A DNA stretch of 64,000 nucleotides from contig JAGTXX020000002.1 in the NCBI GenBank assembly GCA_019044685.2, forward strand, positions 1 through 64,000. Reading direction: 5' to 3'. Positions 53,414 to 64,000 of this stretch are shown one piece after another; within the stretch, counting starts at the first letter, position 1; every line of letters starts with the position of its first letter. The notes under the pieces were generated by a model, which saw only the letters and a list, made by a program, of their open reading frames with translations, made no database searches and was not told the DNA's origin. The position numbers were made by a program, and so were the translations under genes. This DNA comes from Nannochloris sp. 'desiccata' (Eukaryota > Chlorophyta > Trebouxiophyceae > Chlorellales > Chlorellaceae).

Positions 53414-53987
53414 ATGCCTGTTCTTGTCCAAAGGGAGGGTCCTTTGGCAGTATCTTTGACAGTAGGACTCCTTTGGATAACCGCGCTGGATGCGTTAGCA
53501 TGGTCTAGAAACGTGTTCTGCGAACGTTTAGCGCTTGCACAGGTTATTTTATTTTGTATATTAGCAATAGTATTGGCTACAAAGGGCTTATTCTCTGATA
53601 ACACGGGCCCTGAAAAGGTGCCAGTAGAGGGTCCTCAGCAAGGCACCCAATATGCTGCTTTTGCGGAACAGGATCAGCTCCTGGCTGAACGATACACGGC
53701 GTTATTACATGCAGTGATAAATGAAACGATTTCACGACAAATTATGGCAAAGGCACTCCGGCAGCGGAGACTCCAGGTTGAACGAGCCGTCCTGAATTCT
53801 GTTGTCGCTGTCAAAACTGTAACTGCTTGGCCAGAGGTACACAAGCGTCCTATAAATGGGGTTTTCAACCGTAAGTTGGGATATTGTTAAAGTTTTCATC
53901 TCGATTTACCAACTCGTTCTATTATCTTTTTTAGAGCTTGCCTTTCGCTGCTGGACCTTGAAGCACGGAGATGAGCCGGGCTTCTGA
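53414..53987 (+). CDS. Unknown membrane protein, duplicate 1 (169 aa)
   Basis: Exons 53414-53870 and 53935-53987. An N-terminal hydrophobic hairpin (LWITALDALAW ... LAQVILFCILAIVLATKG, about residues 18-62) suggests one or two membrane segments. A predicted helical region with QQGTQYAAFAEQDQLLAERYTALLHAVINE follows, then an Arg-rich stretch, and a short C-terminal exon starting QLAF. No family recognised. It is a paralogue of the gene at 54966 with the same intron position and the same total length, about 50% identical. Confidence 0.75.
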
Positions 53988-54460
53988 GTGAATTAAGCCT
54001 TACTTAATCTATGCATTTAGCAATAGTTGTTACCACAAACTTTATTGAACCCCTAATTTTTGGGGGTTGACTGTTTTGCCAGCGCGGGAGGACGATAGAA
54101 TTTACTTAGCTAGTGTTGGCGTTGGCAATGGCTAAGCAAATCCGGAATGGTTATTATATTAATATTTGATGCATCTAGATAATAAGTTTTTACGTACTTG
54201 GGAGGTCCAGAAGAGTTGGTGCGAGATTAAAATAGAATCTTGATTACATTCTCTCTCTTTGGCAGCAAGATTGAGTTTCGCTCTAGTGAGAGTGAGCGAG
54301 AGGCTTGCCGTTGATGTCGTTTATGCTTTTCTTACCGAAAAGACCGACATATTATTGTGATTGCGTATTATTATCATAAGTTACTATTTGCAAATCAGTT
54401 TCAGAACACAGTGAAGAGAGATAGTGATGGTTCTCACCTGCCAACAAATAATTTGGCACC

Positions 54461-54680
54461 TTGTGCAAAAAAGGGGGTTTTCCCTCTATGCCTACTAACC
54501 CTACCTGACTGAGCCCTGGCCCCGCTCTAACCCAACGAGCAGCACTATATAATATAACAGTCAACAAGGGGTTATGCAGTCGTGCTAGGTTAATAATGCG
54601 GAATTAAAATGAAGGAAAAGCAAAAAAGCAGAAAGAACCACGAAGAAGTGAGCATGGCTGCCCACTTTTAAAACGCACAA
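54461..54680 (-). pseudogene. Degenerate duplicate of the first exon of the 421-aa gene
   Basis: Matches 52901-53130 in blocks (ACCCTACCTG(G/A)CTGAGCCCT, CATGCTAGGTTGATAG-like, GAGCGTGGCTGCCCAC-like, CTTATTCC(T/C)G) but has lost the reading frame and lacks the later exons. It sits divergent from the second 169-aa gene exactly as the intact exon does from the first, so it marks a tandem duplication of about 1.55 kb. Confidence 0.75.
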
Positions 54681-54965
54681 CTTATTCCCGTATTTGAATA
54701 CATAGTTCGTCAGCAGTAAATAAAAAATCCAAAGTTTGTTCATTTATCTCTATCAGAAATTAGGTGCATTTGCCTCGACGTTGAAAATCGCTGCAGATTT
54801 GAATATCAATCTGAGATTTGGAATCTTGACAGAGCCGAAGGTCAAAGGACAGCTTCGCGTCAAAGCTAAGAGGGCATGCATGCCCCCTTTTCATCAACTT
54901 ATCTCACGAGGAGGGGATGATTAAAATTTATATCTGTCGTAGGTAGGGGAGGAAGGAGTTCGGGG

Positions 54966-55552
54966 ATGCCTGTGACTAGGGAGGGGAGGCTGGTGGTAGG
55001 CCTCGTTTGGATAACCGCGCTGGATGCTTTAGCATGGTCGGAAAAAGTGCTATTCAAGCGTCTGGCGCTTGCACAGGTTATTTCATTTTGCATGCTAGTA
55101 TTGCTATGGGCTGCAAAGGGCGTATTCTTCGTTGAAACGGGCCCTACACTTGAACATGGAGCGGGTCCTCAGCAAGGTGCCCAATCTGCAGAGTTGCATG
55201 CTGCATCTAAGGAACAGAACCAGCTTCTCGCTGATAAGTACAGGGCTATATTACATGCAGCTATTAATGAAATAATTGCCCGACAAGACGAGGCACGCAT
55301 ACGGCGGAGAACTCTTATTGAAGCAGCTGTCGAGAAATCTGGCAGTTTCCAAACTGCTGATGGTTGGTCAAGGCAACAGAACACCGCTAAGCAGGAATTC
55401 TGCAATGGTAAGCGAGTCGATTTGCACGATTGCTGTTGTCATTTTTCTTTGCCCATTTAAATTACATCTGTTTCTTCTCTGCAGAGCTCGCCTTTGGCTG
55501 CACATACAAAGGCGGTGAACTTCCATTCAACCGCCGTATTAAGTTTGATTGA
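54966..55552 (+). CDS. Unknown membrane protein, duplicate 2 (169 aa)
   Basis: Exons 54966-55407 and 55485-55552. Same architecture as the gene at 53414: VWITALDALAWSEKV, a hydrophobic LAQVISFCMLVLLWAAKG segment, QQGAQ, a helical NQLLADKYRAILHAAINE region, an Arg-rich stretch and a C-terminal exon starting ELAF. The two differ most near the C-terminus. Retention of frame and intron in both copies suggests both are used. Confidence 0.75.
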
Positions 55553-55935
55553 TCTTGCATTTTTGGCGATTTCTACTTTTGTGAATATATAATTATGTGC
55601 GGAGATGGGGAGGTGTTGATTAAACGGGAGGGAGAGAATAGAAGAAGTTGAGTTGGCGTTGAGAAATTTAAAAAGCGGGAACAGAATTTTTAAATTTTAA
55701 ATATTTTTTTGTACAGAAATAAGGGTCAGTGCGTTGAAGAAGATTTTCAACAAGGTTTGGAGAAAGTTGTTGTATTTTTCTCGGTATGCAGCAAAGTTTT
55801 GTGGATTAGTAGAAAATACTGTGCTGCGACCGAGAGGCTTTCCTCCCCGTCACTAATGTTTTGTAAATTTTGTGTATTTTTATTCATTTTAGCGTATATA
55901 AGTAGGGTACTTAGTTTGTAATAGTATTAAATAGC

Positions 55936-58110
55936 ATGAAGAGAGATAGAGAAGGCCCTGCTGGTGGCGAGGATTTCCGCCATAGCAGAGTGGATGCAGA
56001 AACTTTGAAATATTATGAAGAGATTGGTACTCATTTTAAGACTCTAGACGACGATGAAGAGAAATATGTACTTGCTGAGAATGTTCTCGCAGAGACTGAG
56101 GGCAAGGAAACTGAGATTGTGCCCGATGCAGCTTGCAGCAGAGTAATTGAGGCGCTCATTCCTTATGCATCCATACGAGTTCTTGATAGATTTCTCCGCG
56201 GATGCATTCAAGAAGAGAATTTAGGCGTGATCTGTACCAAGTGAGTTGTTTTCAGTATTGTTTTTTATGGATTTTTTTCAAAACAATATATTCTGATCAC
56301 CGACGCCTCCAGTTTGCTTGTGCTGTCAACTATTTTTTAAACCCCCTCTATAATGTACTGCAGTGGCCCTTTTGGATCCCATGTGGTAGAAAAACTCCTT
56401 ACAGCTTTCTCAACAACAGCTCTTAATGCTGATGAGACTGACTACACCACCGTTGAAGCTGCTCTTACCGCTTTCACAGACACAGCTGCTACTTCTCTCT
56501 ATGACATGATCACTTCAAAGTATGGTTCATTTGTTGGAAGACGTCTTCTAACAGTGCTATGCGGCCAAGATGTCACTACTCCTCCAAATCGCAAACCAGG
56601 AATTGCCCCAAGTGATGGAACCAGTGGTGGAGATGGCGGTGGTAGAGGTGCTGCTGAAGCAAATAGAAACAACAACGCAGCGATCGCAGGCGCTAGAAAA
56701 CATGGTGGCTTAGTTTCTCGTGTATCCAATGCAAATTCCAATGGGCAAGCATCCAATACAACCACGTATTCATCTTCAACACTTTCTTTCCCTTTATTGG
56801 TCACTAAAATTGCCAACACTGTTATTTCTGATGACTGGACCGGGCATGATCTAGCATCAGTTCAATGTGATCCCTACGCTGGACCATTTTTACAGTCCTT
56901 ACTACGCTCTGTTGTAGCTATAGAAGATGAACAGCTTGCTGGTAGACTTGTCATTCACCTTCTCGGTGGCAATGCAGCGTCAGGCCCTGATACTGTTACT
57001 TCCGATGCCATGTATAGATTACTTACAGATCGTAATGGAAGTCATTTAATGGAAGCAGCGTTTGAAGCGTCTCCTGATGATGTGCTACAAAAGCTATGCA
57101 CTGTTGCGTTTAAAGGTCGGTTATTAAGTTTGGCGCAGCACCCGTCTGCAAATTTTGCTGTGCAGGCAGCTTTGGCATCTGTACGTCGCCCTCAACAGCT
57201 GAAACGTATGTTTGAAGATCTGAGGCCACACCTTTCTACCCTGCTACGTGCTCGCCGTGGAGGTGTCGTGGCTGTGTTGCTGGCTGCTGCTGGGCGTGTT
57301 GGTTGCCTTGAAGCTGATTCTGCTGATGCTTTATGGCATTCTATAGAATCTGGATTAGATTCCTCTCCAAGACATACGACACCATTCCACAAACTTATTA
57401 CTTTGGACACTACAATCACAGACCTTAGTAAAGCTGCTGAAACTGGTGTTCGCTTGTCGTCCCTCGGCTGTGCTGCTCTGGTCACACTTTTACGTTACCC
57501 TGCTGCAGCATGCAAGAAATGGGCTGATGCATTGAGTAACCTCACTCCAGCTGAATTAGGTGCTGTAGCACGTGATCCAGGTGGTTGTAGGGTGATTGAA
57601 ACGTACTTAGAAGGCCCTGGTGGCGCTCCTAAGAAATGCCGTAAAGTGTTGCAATCATTACAAGGAAGCTGGGTGAACGCTTCTAGCACTATGGCTGGCA
57701 TTAAATTTATTGAAAAGTGTTACGATTTAGCTGAAGCTGCTGAAAAGGAGGTAATTACTGCTGAACTTGCTGCTTCTGAGGATCGTGTTGGGGCTACTTC
57801 TCGTGGCGCCATGTTGCTGCAGAGGTGTAATGTTGATGCATTTAAGCGCGGTGGTAAAGATTGGCAGCAACGTGTACACGCTACACACGAAGTACGGAAA
57901 GAATTTGAAGAGCTTTTTGGTGATGGCAGAGCTCGAGATGATGGCGATGAAGAGGAGCAAGACAGAGAGCCTGTTGAAGAGAAAAAGAAATCAGAAAAGA
58001 AGGAGAGGAAACGGAAAAATAGAGATCCCAATGATGGCGAGGAGAAGAAGGAAAAGAAGAGTAAAAGTAAGAAGGAGAAAAAGGAGAAGAATAAGAGCAA
58101 AGAGGGTTGA
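55936..58110 (+). CDS. NOP9: NOP9-like Pumilio-repeat nucleolar protein
   Basis: Exons 55936-56240 and 56364-58110, 683 aa. Puf-like repeats are visible: DAACSRVIEALIPYAS, NGPFGSHVVEKLLTAF, KYGSFVGRRLLTVLCG, DRNGSHLMEAAFEAS, HPSANFAVQAALAS, and DPGGCRVIETYLEG. The divergent spacing and the ETEIVPDAACSRV start fit NOP9 better than PUM1/PUM3. NOP9 binds pre-18S rRNA in the nucleolus and protects the site of 18S 3'-end cleavage during small-subunit assembly. The last 60 residues are an extremely Lys/Glu-rich tail, a likely nucleolar signal. The CG-rich insertion around residues 180-230 is Gly/Asn-rich and disordered. Confidence 0.82.
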
Positions 58111-58799
58111 TTTTATTTTCTTCTTTTCTCTTCTTCTGAGAGTCGCCACCTGTCTTCTGATGTCTAGCTTTGTCTTGGATTCAATCCTATCATGAGTTTT
58201 CCTGACTTTAATGGTTTAAACGCAATGCAATCGATCACATCAACTGAATGTCTTTGAAACAATGCCCCCTAGATGATGCGTAGCGCAATAAAAGGCAAAC
58301 CAAAAATCAATCGATCTATCAAACTAAAAATACAAAAGAACAGGTACTATTCGTTCAGGCAAATTCTGGTATTGTTCGTTTTTATTGCAAGTCATCAAAG
58401 CAAATGAAACCTAGATAGATGTAACGTGCCATGTATATATAAAGTTCATGTCGGTTCATAGAGACGACTTGGGGGGACAACGAGTCAAGTGGATGTTTAT
58501 TATTATACCAAAAGATAAAGACGCAGACAGAATGGGAATCAAATACAAGAACAAATGAAGAGTGTAAATATCAAAAGTAACTGAGTTTTGTTTTGAGGGA
58601 ACCAGATTCATATATGATAAAAAATAAGCAAGCCGTCCCCAATGGGATGGAAGTTGCAGCGGCAGAAAGAAAGAGAAACAGTCGGCAGAAAAGAATGAAG
58701 AAAAAAAGTCGCAGCAACAGTGAAAATAAATGGAAGACAGAGGTCCAGACTACTAAGATACTATTATACAAAGCATAGCTAGCCAGCTACCTAGCGGTC
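58111..58799. other. Intergenic and 3' UTR sequence
   Basis: Between NOP9 and the next minus-strand gene. No coding frame, RNA gene or repeat that I can support. Confidence 0.55.
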
Positions 58800-59248
58800 T
58801 TAATGACTGCTAACAACAGGGCTGGAGCTACTTTGCTGGCGACGGGAATTGCTTCCTGCATCACGGACAAGGAAGTCACAGAAATCAAGGCCATCAAACT
58901 CCAAAGCAAAGTGAACGTGTTCACTACACCTTCTAGCCACGCTGTCTTGTTTCATAGGTGCCTGGGCAGCCTGCACGCAAAAGGGAAAATAGGCAACAGA
59001 ATTTGAATTTGGGGAATGAACGTGTGCTCGAGGGAGGGTTTGAGACTTTCCAACAGCGTTCACTAGCATTGGAACAACTTTCAAGGCATTAAATGGAGCC
59101 TTCAAGGTAATGTGCAAAGGCCAACAATACAGAGTCAACGCAATGTGGACACACAGCCAACAATTTCCAGGGTTGTTTAATTCTTTGCCCATACCTCTGG
59201 GGCCTGCTCGGCAGACTTCTGCTGATGGATGAAAATGCTCTCGAACAT
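58800..59248 (-). CDS. Possible small gene with FDGLDFC motif
   Basis: Proposed exon 59248-59195 (MFESIFIHQQKSAEQAPE), a GT-AG intron, then 59099-58800 in phase 0. A second in-frame intron (GTGAAC...GTGCAG within 59063-58976) may or may not be removed. The C-terminal part contains RRCSEHVHFALEFDGLDFCDFLV and a Ser/Gln tail. The motif reminds me of small plant proteins of unknown role that carry an FDGLxxFE segment, but I cannot name a family. Confidence 0.4.
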
Positions 59249-59512
59249 TTTGTATAAGTATATTTTATAATGACGTATATTTCTTGGTAGTCCAAATTTG
59301 ACTACGAACCACCATGGTTGCTGCTCGGTCGGAGGCTGGATGAGTCAACTCCTCACTGTGACGGTGCTCGAAGGCTCTCGCTGAAATAAACTCGTAGGAT
59401 GTTACACGCAAATGTTTACATTGATTAAGTTTAATAGTATGCGGCGAGGGGGGAGGACAGGTATCAATTAAACAGGGAAACAAAATACAAGACGGGGTCT
59501 CAATTTTAAAAT

Positions 59513-60351
59513 TTAAATTCCTGCGACTCCTGTAAGGTCAGACATCCCTCCGACCATGTACTCGGCCACTGCCCCTGTTTCTGCAGTACGAACCCTAACG
59601 ACTTCAGCCACTGGATGGACAAATATCTTTCCATCCCCAACTTCACCTGTAAAGGCAGCCGTAGCAATAGTACGCACAACAGTATCAACCTGAGCACGAG
59701 AAATAACAATATCCAAACGAGTTTTATCTACTAAGAAATTTGTTTCACTGCCGAATTCTGTACCGGCAAATCTTTCACGTTTACCACCTTGGACACCTGC
59801 TCCCTTAACTTCAGAAACTGTCATTCCTTTAACACCAGCAGCGCTCAGCTGGGCGATGACTTTGTCGAGTCTCCAGGGGCGGATAATTGCCTCTACGCGA
59901 AAGAAATTGCAACTAGGGAAGGCACTCAAATCACATGTGATGGCTTCAAGGCTTTCGTAAGGGGAGGTTGCAGTCGCCGCAGCTGCGGTTCATTGAAGGG
60001 CGGGGAAAGAGGGGTCATTAGTGGTTGAATAAAAGAGGTTAACAAAATAAGAAGAAATTAATTTCACACCTGGGTATCGAGACTTACATGCTTGAGATAC
60101 AATAGCGGCACGCTGCCTTCTTTTTGAAGCTGCTGGCACGGCAACCCTAGATTTCGGAATTCCACAAGAATGAATTGCCCTATAATTGGACCAAGAATAA
60201 TCAGCAAATCTGAGAACGCAAGTCCAATGCAATATGCGAGGTCATGTAGATAATATTGCAATTCGATCAAAACTTACCTAGCTCCCGAAGAAAAGCCCTT
60301 GTGGATTCGTTGAGTAGATGTCAACCCACGTTCGAATGTTGCCTGCATCAT
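59513..60351 (-). CDS. GLB1: Plastid PII nitrogen regulatory protein
   Basis: Exons 60351-60278, 60179-60088 and 59982-59513; GT-AG, phases agree; 211 aa. Residues about 1-75 are a Ser/Arg/Ala-rich transit peptide. The PII core follows: [20 protein letters not shown], the T-loop [15 protein letters not shown], the B-loop [14 protein letters not shown] and the C-loop [10 protein letters not shown] short C-terminal extension ([15 protein letters not shown]) lies where green-lineage PII has its glutamine-sensing Q-loop. PII trimers bind ATP/ADP and 2-oxoglutarate and in plants activate N-acetylglutamate kinase for arginine synthesis. Confidence 0.92.
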
Positions 60352-60568
60352 GCCCTGGCTCTCTAAGGGTGTTCGTATCAAATTATTGAAACATTTAATA
60401 CCAGCTCATGGGCGTAAAGTGGATGTGTTTACTGCAAAACAGTGCTCAACTGACAATTTGCAGAAAGAACGAAACTCGAACAAACTTGAAAGCATCATTT
60501 TGTGCATCGATTTAAGAGCAATCTGCCTTATTCAAAAACACCATCGTGTTTATCCCCACCCATAAATC

Positions 60569-61184
60569 ATGTCAATGGTCTCCGGCATGAGAGTTATGGC
60601 AGCACATTGGGCTCCTGCGTTTGCTGCTTTCACTTCGGCTGTAAAGGTTTCGGCCTCCCAAAATCATCAAATGGTTGCTTTCCAAGCAATGTCATTGAAA
60701 TATGCCTATAAATGTACATTTACTGCACCTGCACATCAGCAACTAGGCTCTCGCCGTCGTGTAGCCATCACCGCCGCTGGTGACGGCGCCACTGCAAGCT
60801 CTTTCAAACTCATTGTTTACAGCAAAGAAGACTGCCCATTATGTGACAAACTGAAAGAGAAACTAGAAGCAATTTTGGACAGAGCAGCATTTATGCCATC
60901 CATCCTTAGTGATGTTGAATTAGAGATAAGAGATGTTTCAACAAACCCCGCCTGGAAGGCAGCATATTCAATGTCGGTGCCTGTTCTAGCTGTAGCTTCT
61001 TCAGATGGAAGCAATGAGGTATGTTGAATAATCTGTGTTGGTACCATGTGTAATATCATCTGAACTAGAGAGCTAAAATGTGCTCCATTCTCCCTAAACT
61101 TTGCAGAGAGAAGTGCCCCGCCCTTCCCCTCGGCTCACAGCAGATATGTTGGAAAAACACCTTGATAAACACCTTAAATCTTAG
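60569..61184 (+). CDS. Glutaredoxin-like protein, probably plastid
   Basis: Exons 60569-61018 and 61107-61184, 175 aa. The first 70 residues are Ala/Ser/Arg-rich, a probable organelle targeting peptide (an SRRRVAITAAG stretch precedes the mature part). The domain starts LIVYSKEDCPLCDKLKEKL, with a CPLC active-site motif, followed by LEIRDVSTNPAW and the cis-proline motif VPVLAVAS. That is the glutaredoxin-like family PF05768 (DUF836) seen in cyanobacteria and plants. The role is thiol-disulfide exchange; substrate unknown. Stop TAG after KHLKS. Confidence 0.85.
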
Positions 61185-61252
61185 AGCTGAACATTATAAA
61201 ATGATTTTTATTTTATGCTAATGAAATATCATCCAAACTGTGTGTTCTCTGT

Positions 61253-62927
61253 CTAAATAAATTTATTACGAAGACGAGTACGAGGGACATGATGATCACC
61301 ATCCTTCATTTCACCACCACTGGCAGCAGTGGTACCTTCATCATCTAAAGTACTGTACACATAATCTCTGAGATCGTCTAATGCCATCTTTGGTGGTCCA
61401 ATCTTCTCATAATACTCTCGAGCAGCCTTTCCATCATATTTTCTTACTTTCCTCATCACGATCAATCGTCGACTGTACCGAAGTGCCAGCACCTGTTCAC
61501 AATTTGCTTCCATTTCCATTGCTGGATGCTTTGGAAGCTCTTCTTCAAGATAATAACCCGGTGCACATGGGGTCCAGTATACTAATTTACCACCGACACA
61601 CAGCCATCGAGCCGCTGATTCCACTAAATCTCTCAAACACTCTGCCAATGTATAGGGCGATGTTGCTGCAATATGAGTTGCACGATCGGGAATAACAGCA
61701 TCAGGGACTGAACGACTTTTCCTAGCACCAGCGCGGACACCATACGGTGGATCCGCTACAATAACGTCTAAAATTTCTTCTAAATGTTCACGAAAAGGGG
61801 ATCTATTCAAATCTAGACGGAGAAGGCCAAGTGGAGCGGGTAACTCATAATCTTGAAAGTTAGTCCAAATATTCACGGGTTGCCCCTTTTTATCTTTTTT
61901 TCCGTGTTTAATTACTCGAATATCGATATCTGTACCCAAAGTATGAGCTCCTATATCTGCTGCAGCTATTAAAACACTGCCCGTGCCAACAAATGGATCC
62001 AAAAATAAAGAATGTTTTTGAACTCCACCCATAGCACACATTATATACGACAGCTCAGGGTCCATAGATGTAGGTCCAATATACCTCCGTTTTTTTAAAT
62101 CGTAGATGGGTAATTTATTCAATCGTACACTGCATGTTTCTTCGGCTAAAATCTGTCTCCCAAAATAGTACCGCTGAGGTAATGGTGGTAAACACGATAG
62201 ATTCTTATCAGGAATATCACATTTAATAGCCCAAAAGTGATGCATTGGACTCTTCAAATCTATAGGGCCGCTTAATTTAGTACACATTTCAAATGACTCA
62301 ATAATGTCAAGTTTTTCTTCTTGAGTTGCCATCTGGCCCCATGACTCCACTACAAATTTAAATGATTGATCAGCTGCAGCATATTTAGCTTTATCTACTG
62401 GATTATAATCAGCTACCACTGACTGTAATTCTTCCCAGCTCGATCCTTCACCCCAAAGTTCAAGAGCACAGCGCACCAACATGGATCGGCGCAAAATTAC
62501 AAGTAATATCAATTCTGCTGCTTCAGTTGAAAGGTGGATGTACCAAAATGGGGAAGCAACGAGTCCACCAGCAGGTTTCTCCCATACAATGACAGGTAAT
62601 CCATCATTGCCATCATTGACTTTGCCTGTGAGATTTAAAATCAAGAGCAGAGGTGTATTTTTTTGGAGAGAAAAAGAGAAAGAATGGGAAGGCACAAACT
62701 ATTTTGTGAAACTCTTAAACAAACCCCTGCTTACCATATCCAACTTCGGCCAATGCTTGTACTTCAGCGAGGCGAAAGTCAAGATAGCGATGCCGGAACA
62801 AAAGCAAGTATCTACTGCGTCCAGGGAGGGTGGTGCCGTTGTCGACAATGTGGGGGCGGCAAAGGCCTAGAGGAACATTGGCGAATTCGCCTTTTTCATA
62901 AGCGTCGATTGATTCTAATGTCATCAT
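61253..62927 (-). CDS. TRM11: TRM11, tRNA guanine-10-N2 methyltransferase catalytic subunit
   Basis: Exons 62927-62735 and 62625-61253, 521 aa. The N-terminus has YLLLFRHRYLDFRLAEVQAL, the start of the THUMP-related domain of this family. The C-terminal Rossmann-fold methyltransferase carries FLDPFVGTGSVLIAAADIGA for S-adenosylmethionine binding and VIVADPPYGVRAG, whose DPPY motif is catalytic. With the adaptor Trm112 the enzyme makes m2G10 in cytoplasmic tRNAs. The start was placed at the Met pair MMTLES; upstream Mets in frame are not supported. Confidence 0.92.
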
Positions 62928-63339
62928 TTTGTTGTAATAGAGGTTTAAAATGGGTTTAAGCACCAAAGTATATAGATGCAAAGCCCAAATTGTTTAAAAA
63001 TGGGAGATGTGCATGTCAGATAAAGTGTTGTAAAAATGCTGTAGCCATTCCCTAGATATCCTCTAGCATCCAAAGAATTTTTAAATAAGGCCGATAGGCG
63101 AAATTCGCAGCAAAATGGTGCTTTAGCCTCCCCCAACCAACTGGAAGAAACTTATTTAAGTCCCTGGTCAGGGAGGGTTCCTGCGCCACCATTGCGGTCT
63201 TTAAGGCCCTGTTCTGCAAGTTAACCTCCTTATATATTCCGCTTAAAGCGTCGAGACCACATTTTGTCGCTTTGAAAGCTTCGCAGAGGGCAGCCATTCA
63301 ACAGGCTGCTTAGTGGCTTCAATCGGCCCTATTTCGTTC
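62928..63339. promoter_or_regulatory. Divergent promoter between TRM11 and UBA1
   Basis: 412 bp between two divergent starts. No other coding sequence is apparent; core elements cannot be pinned down. Confidence 0.45.
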
Positions 63340-64000
63340 ATGTCAAAGCGAGCAAGCAAAGACATTGAAAAGGTAAGTTGCTTATTGTTGTGCAGTTTTG
63401 AAAATCCGATGGTTAGAGCAAGCTGTAAGCCCATTTAACTGCCGATCACTTTGGATGCTTCTGAACGCTTTTCCGTTTGATTGCCTACAGGACCTTGACT
63501 CCAAGAAGATCAGGATGTCTGACCAGGAAATGGTTAACGGAGGAGATACTCCAGTAGAGATTGATGAGGATCTACACTCTAGACAGGCAAGTTTGAATGA
63601 ATTTTGATAATTATAGCTGTTTAACTTACTGCTTCTTTCTGCCAATCTGGACTCTAATTCTCATTAATTGCTTATATATACAGCTTGCTGTGTATGGTAA
63701 GGAGTCGATGCGCCGGATGGCTACCGCTAACGTCCTGATCATTGGCTTGAACGGTCTGGGCTGCGAAATCGGTGAGTTTTTTTCTTTCTGTAGTGAAAAT
63801 ATGCAGCAGTATGAGGCTGTATTATTGCATAAAAACCGTATCAACACCTTGTATACCTTATCACATCTTTCTGACTTTTTTTTTTTGAAGCTAAGAATGT
63901 GATCTTGGCGGGCCTCAAGTCCATCACTCTCCACGATCGTGCGGCAGTTACTCTCCGCGATCTTGGCTCTCAATTCTACTTGAACGAGTCTGACATTGGC
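63340..64000 (+). CDS. UBA1: Ubiquitin-activating enzyme E1, 5' part, runs off the window
   Basis: Exons 63340-63372, 63491-63586, 63684-63771 and 63891 onwards. Encodes MSKRASKDIEK, an acidic stretch, then SRQLAVYGKESMRRM, VLIIGLNGLGCEI and AKNVILAGLKSITLHD, the first adenylation half of ubiquitin E1. The Tyr-Ser-Arg-Gln start with a YGKE continuation fits UBA1 rather than SUMO or NEDD8 E1. The second intron has a GC donor (CAG|GCAAGT); the others are GT-AG. E1 activates ubiquitin with ATP and passes it to E2 enzymes. The catalytic Cys lies beyond the window. Confidence 0.93.

Overview
The window is a chromosome end from a green alga or close relative. It opens with about 220 bp of CCCTAAA telomere repeats (the plant/green-algal type, read 5' to 3' into the chromosome). 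The unique genes on the right include chloroplast SRP43 (green-lineage specific), a plastid PII protein, a plastid glutaredoxin-like protein, TIM21, SDE2, NOP9, TRM11 and a ubiquitin E1. Introns are short (roughly 75-130 bp), mostly GT-AG, with two GC-AG introns found by phase-checked splicing. The exact species cannot be read from the sequence.

Layout. 1-224: telomere. 225-3356: a Ty3/Gypsy element (family A) cut off by the telomere inside its RNase H domain. 3360-10456: two spliced minus-strand genes of unknown function (671 aa and a seven-exon 1280-aa gene). 11208-14164: a 176-bp satellite array with a two-unit higher-order pattern. 14823-19551: a 170-bp dispersed repeat and a nearly complete LINE (minus strand). 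19552-23123: a second, almost identical family A Gypsy copy. 23124-30767: a nested nest of elements. Gypsy family B (minus, LTR 30575-30767) is interrupted by a deleted family C LTR element (25935-27393, target duplication CGGTA), by a 5'-truncated LINE (27591-28805, target duplication TTTTC) and by another LINE (23124-25540).

30867-41085 is a 10.2-kb inverted repeat: two 5,050-bp arms around a 119-bp spacer. Each arm carries a DNA transposon with two divergent spliced genes, a Tnp2-like (CACTA/KDZ-type) transposase and a 425-aa acidic-tailed accessory protein. The right copy runs past the palindrome edge, and there the transposase continues in frame into a domain that looks like a 2-oxoglutarate/Fe(II) dioxygenase (HxD...H...R). 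This is related in type to the TET/JBP enzymes known to travel with KDZ transposons. A broken OTU-like protease gene follows. The left copy lost the oxygenase part exactly at the palindrome edge. I consider this the most interesting system in the window.

42950-44850 holds a partial copy of the 671-aa gene family and a decayed third LINE. From about 45 kb the character changes abruptly to compact, spliced, conserved housekeeping genes: SDE2 (-), cpSRP43 (+), an APC/polyamine-type permease (-), TIM21 (+), an unknown membrane protein (-) arranged divergently with a duplicated 169-aa membrane protein pair (+), NOP9 (+), PII (-), a glutaredoxin-like protein (+), TRM11 (-) and the start of UBA1 (+).
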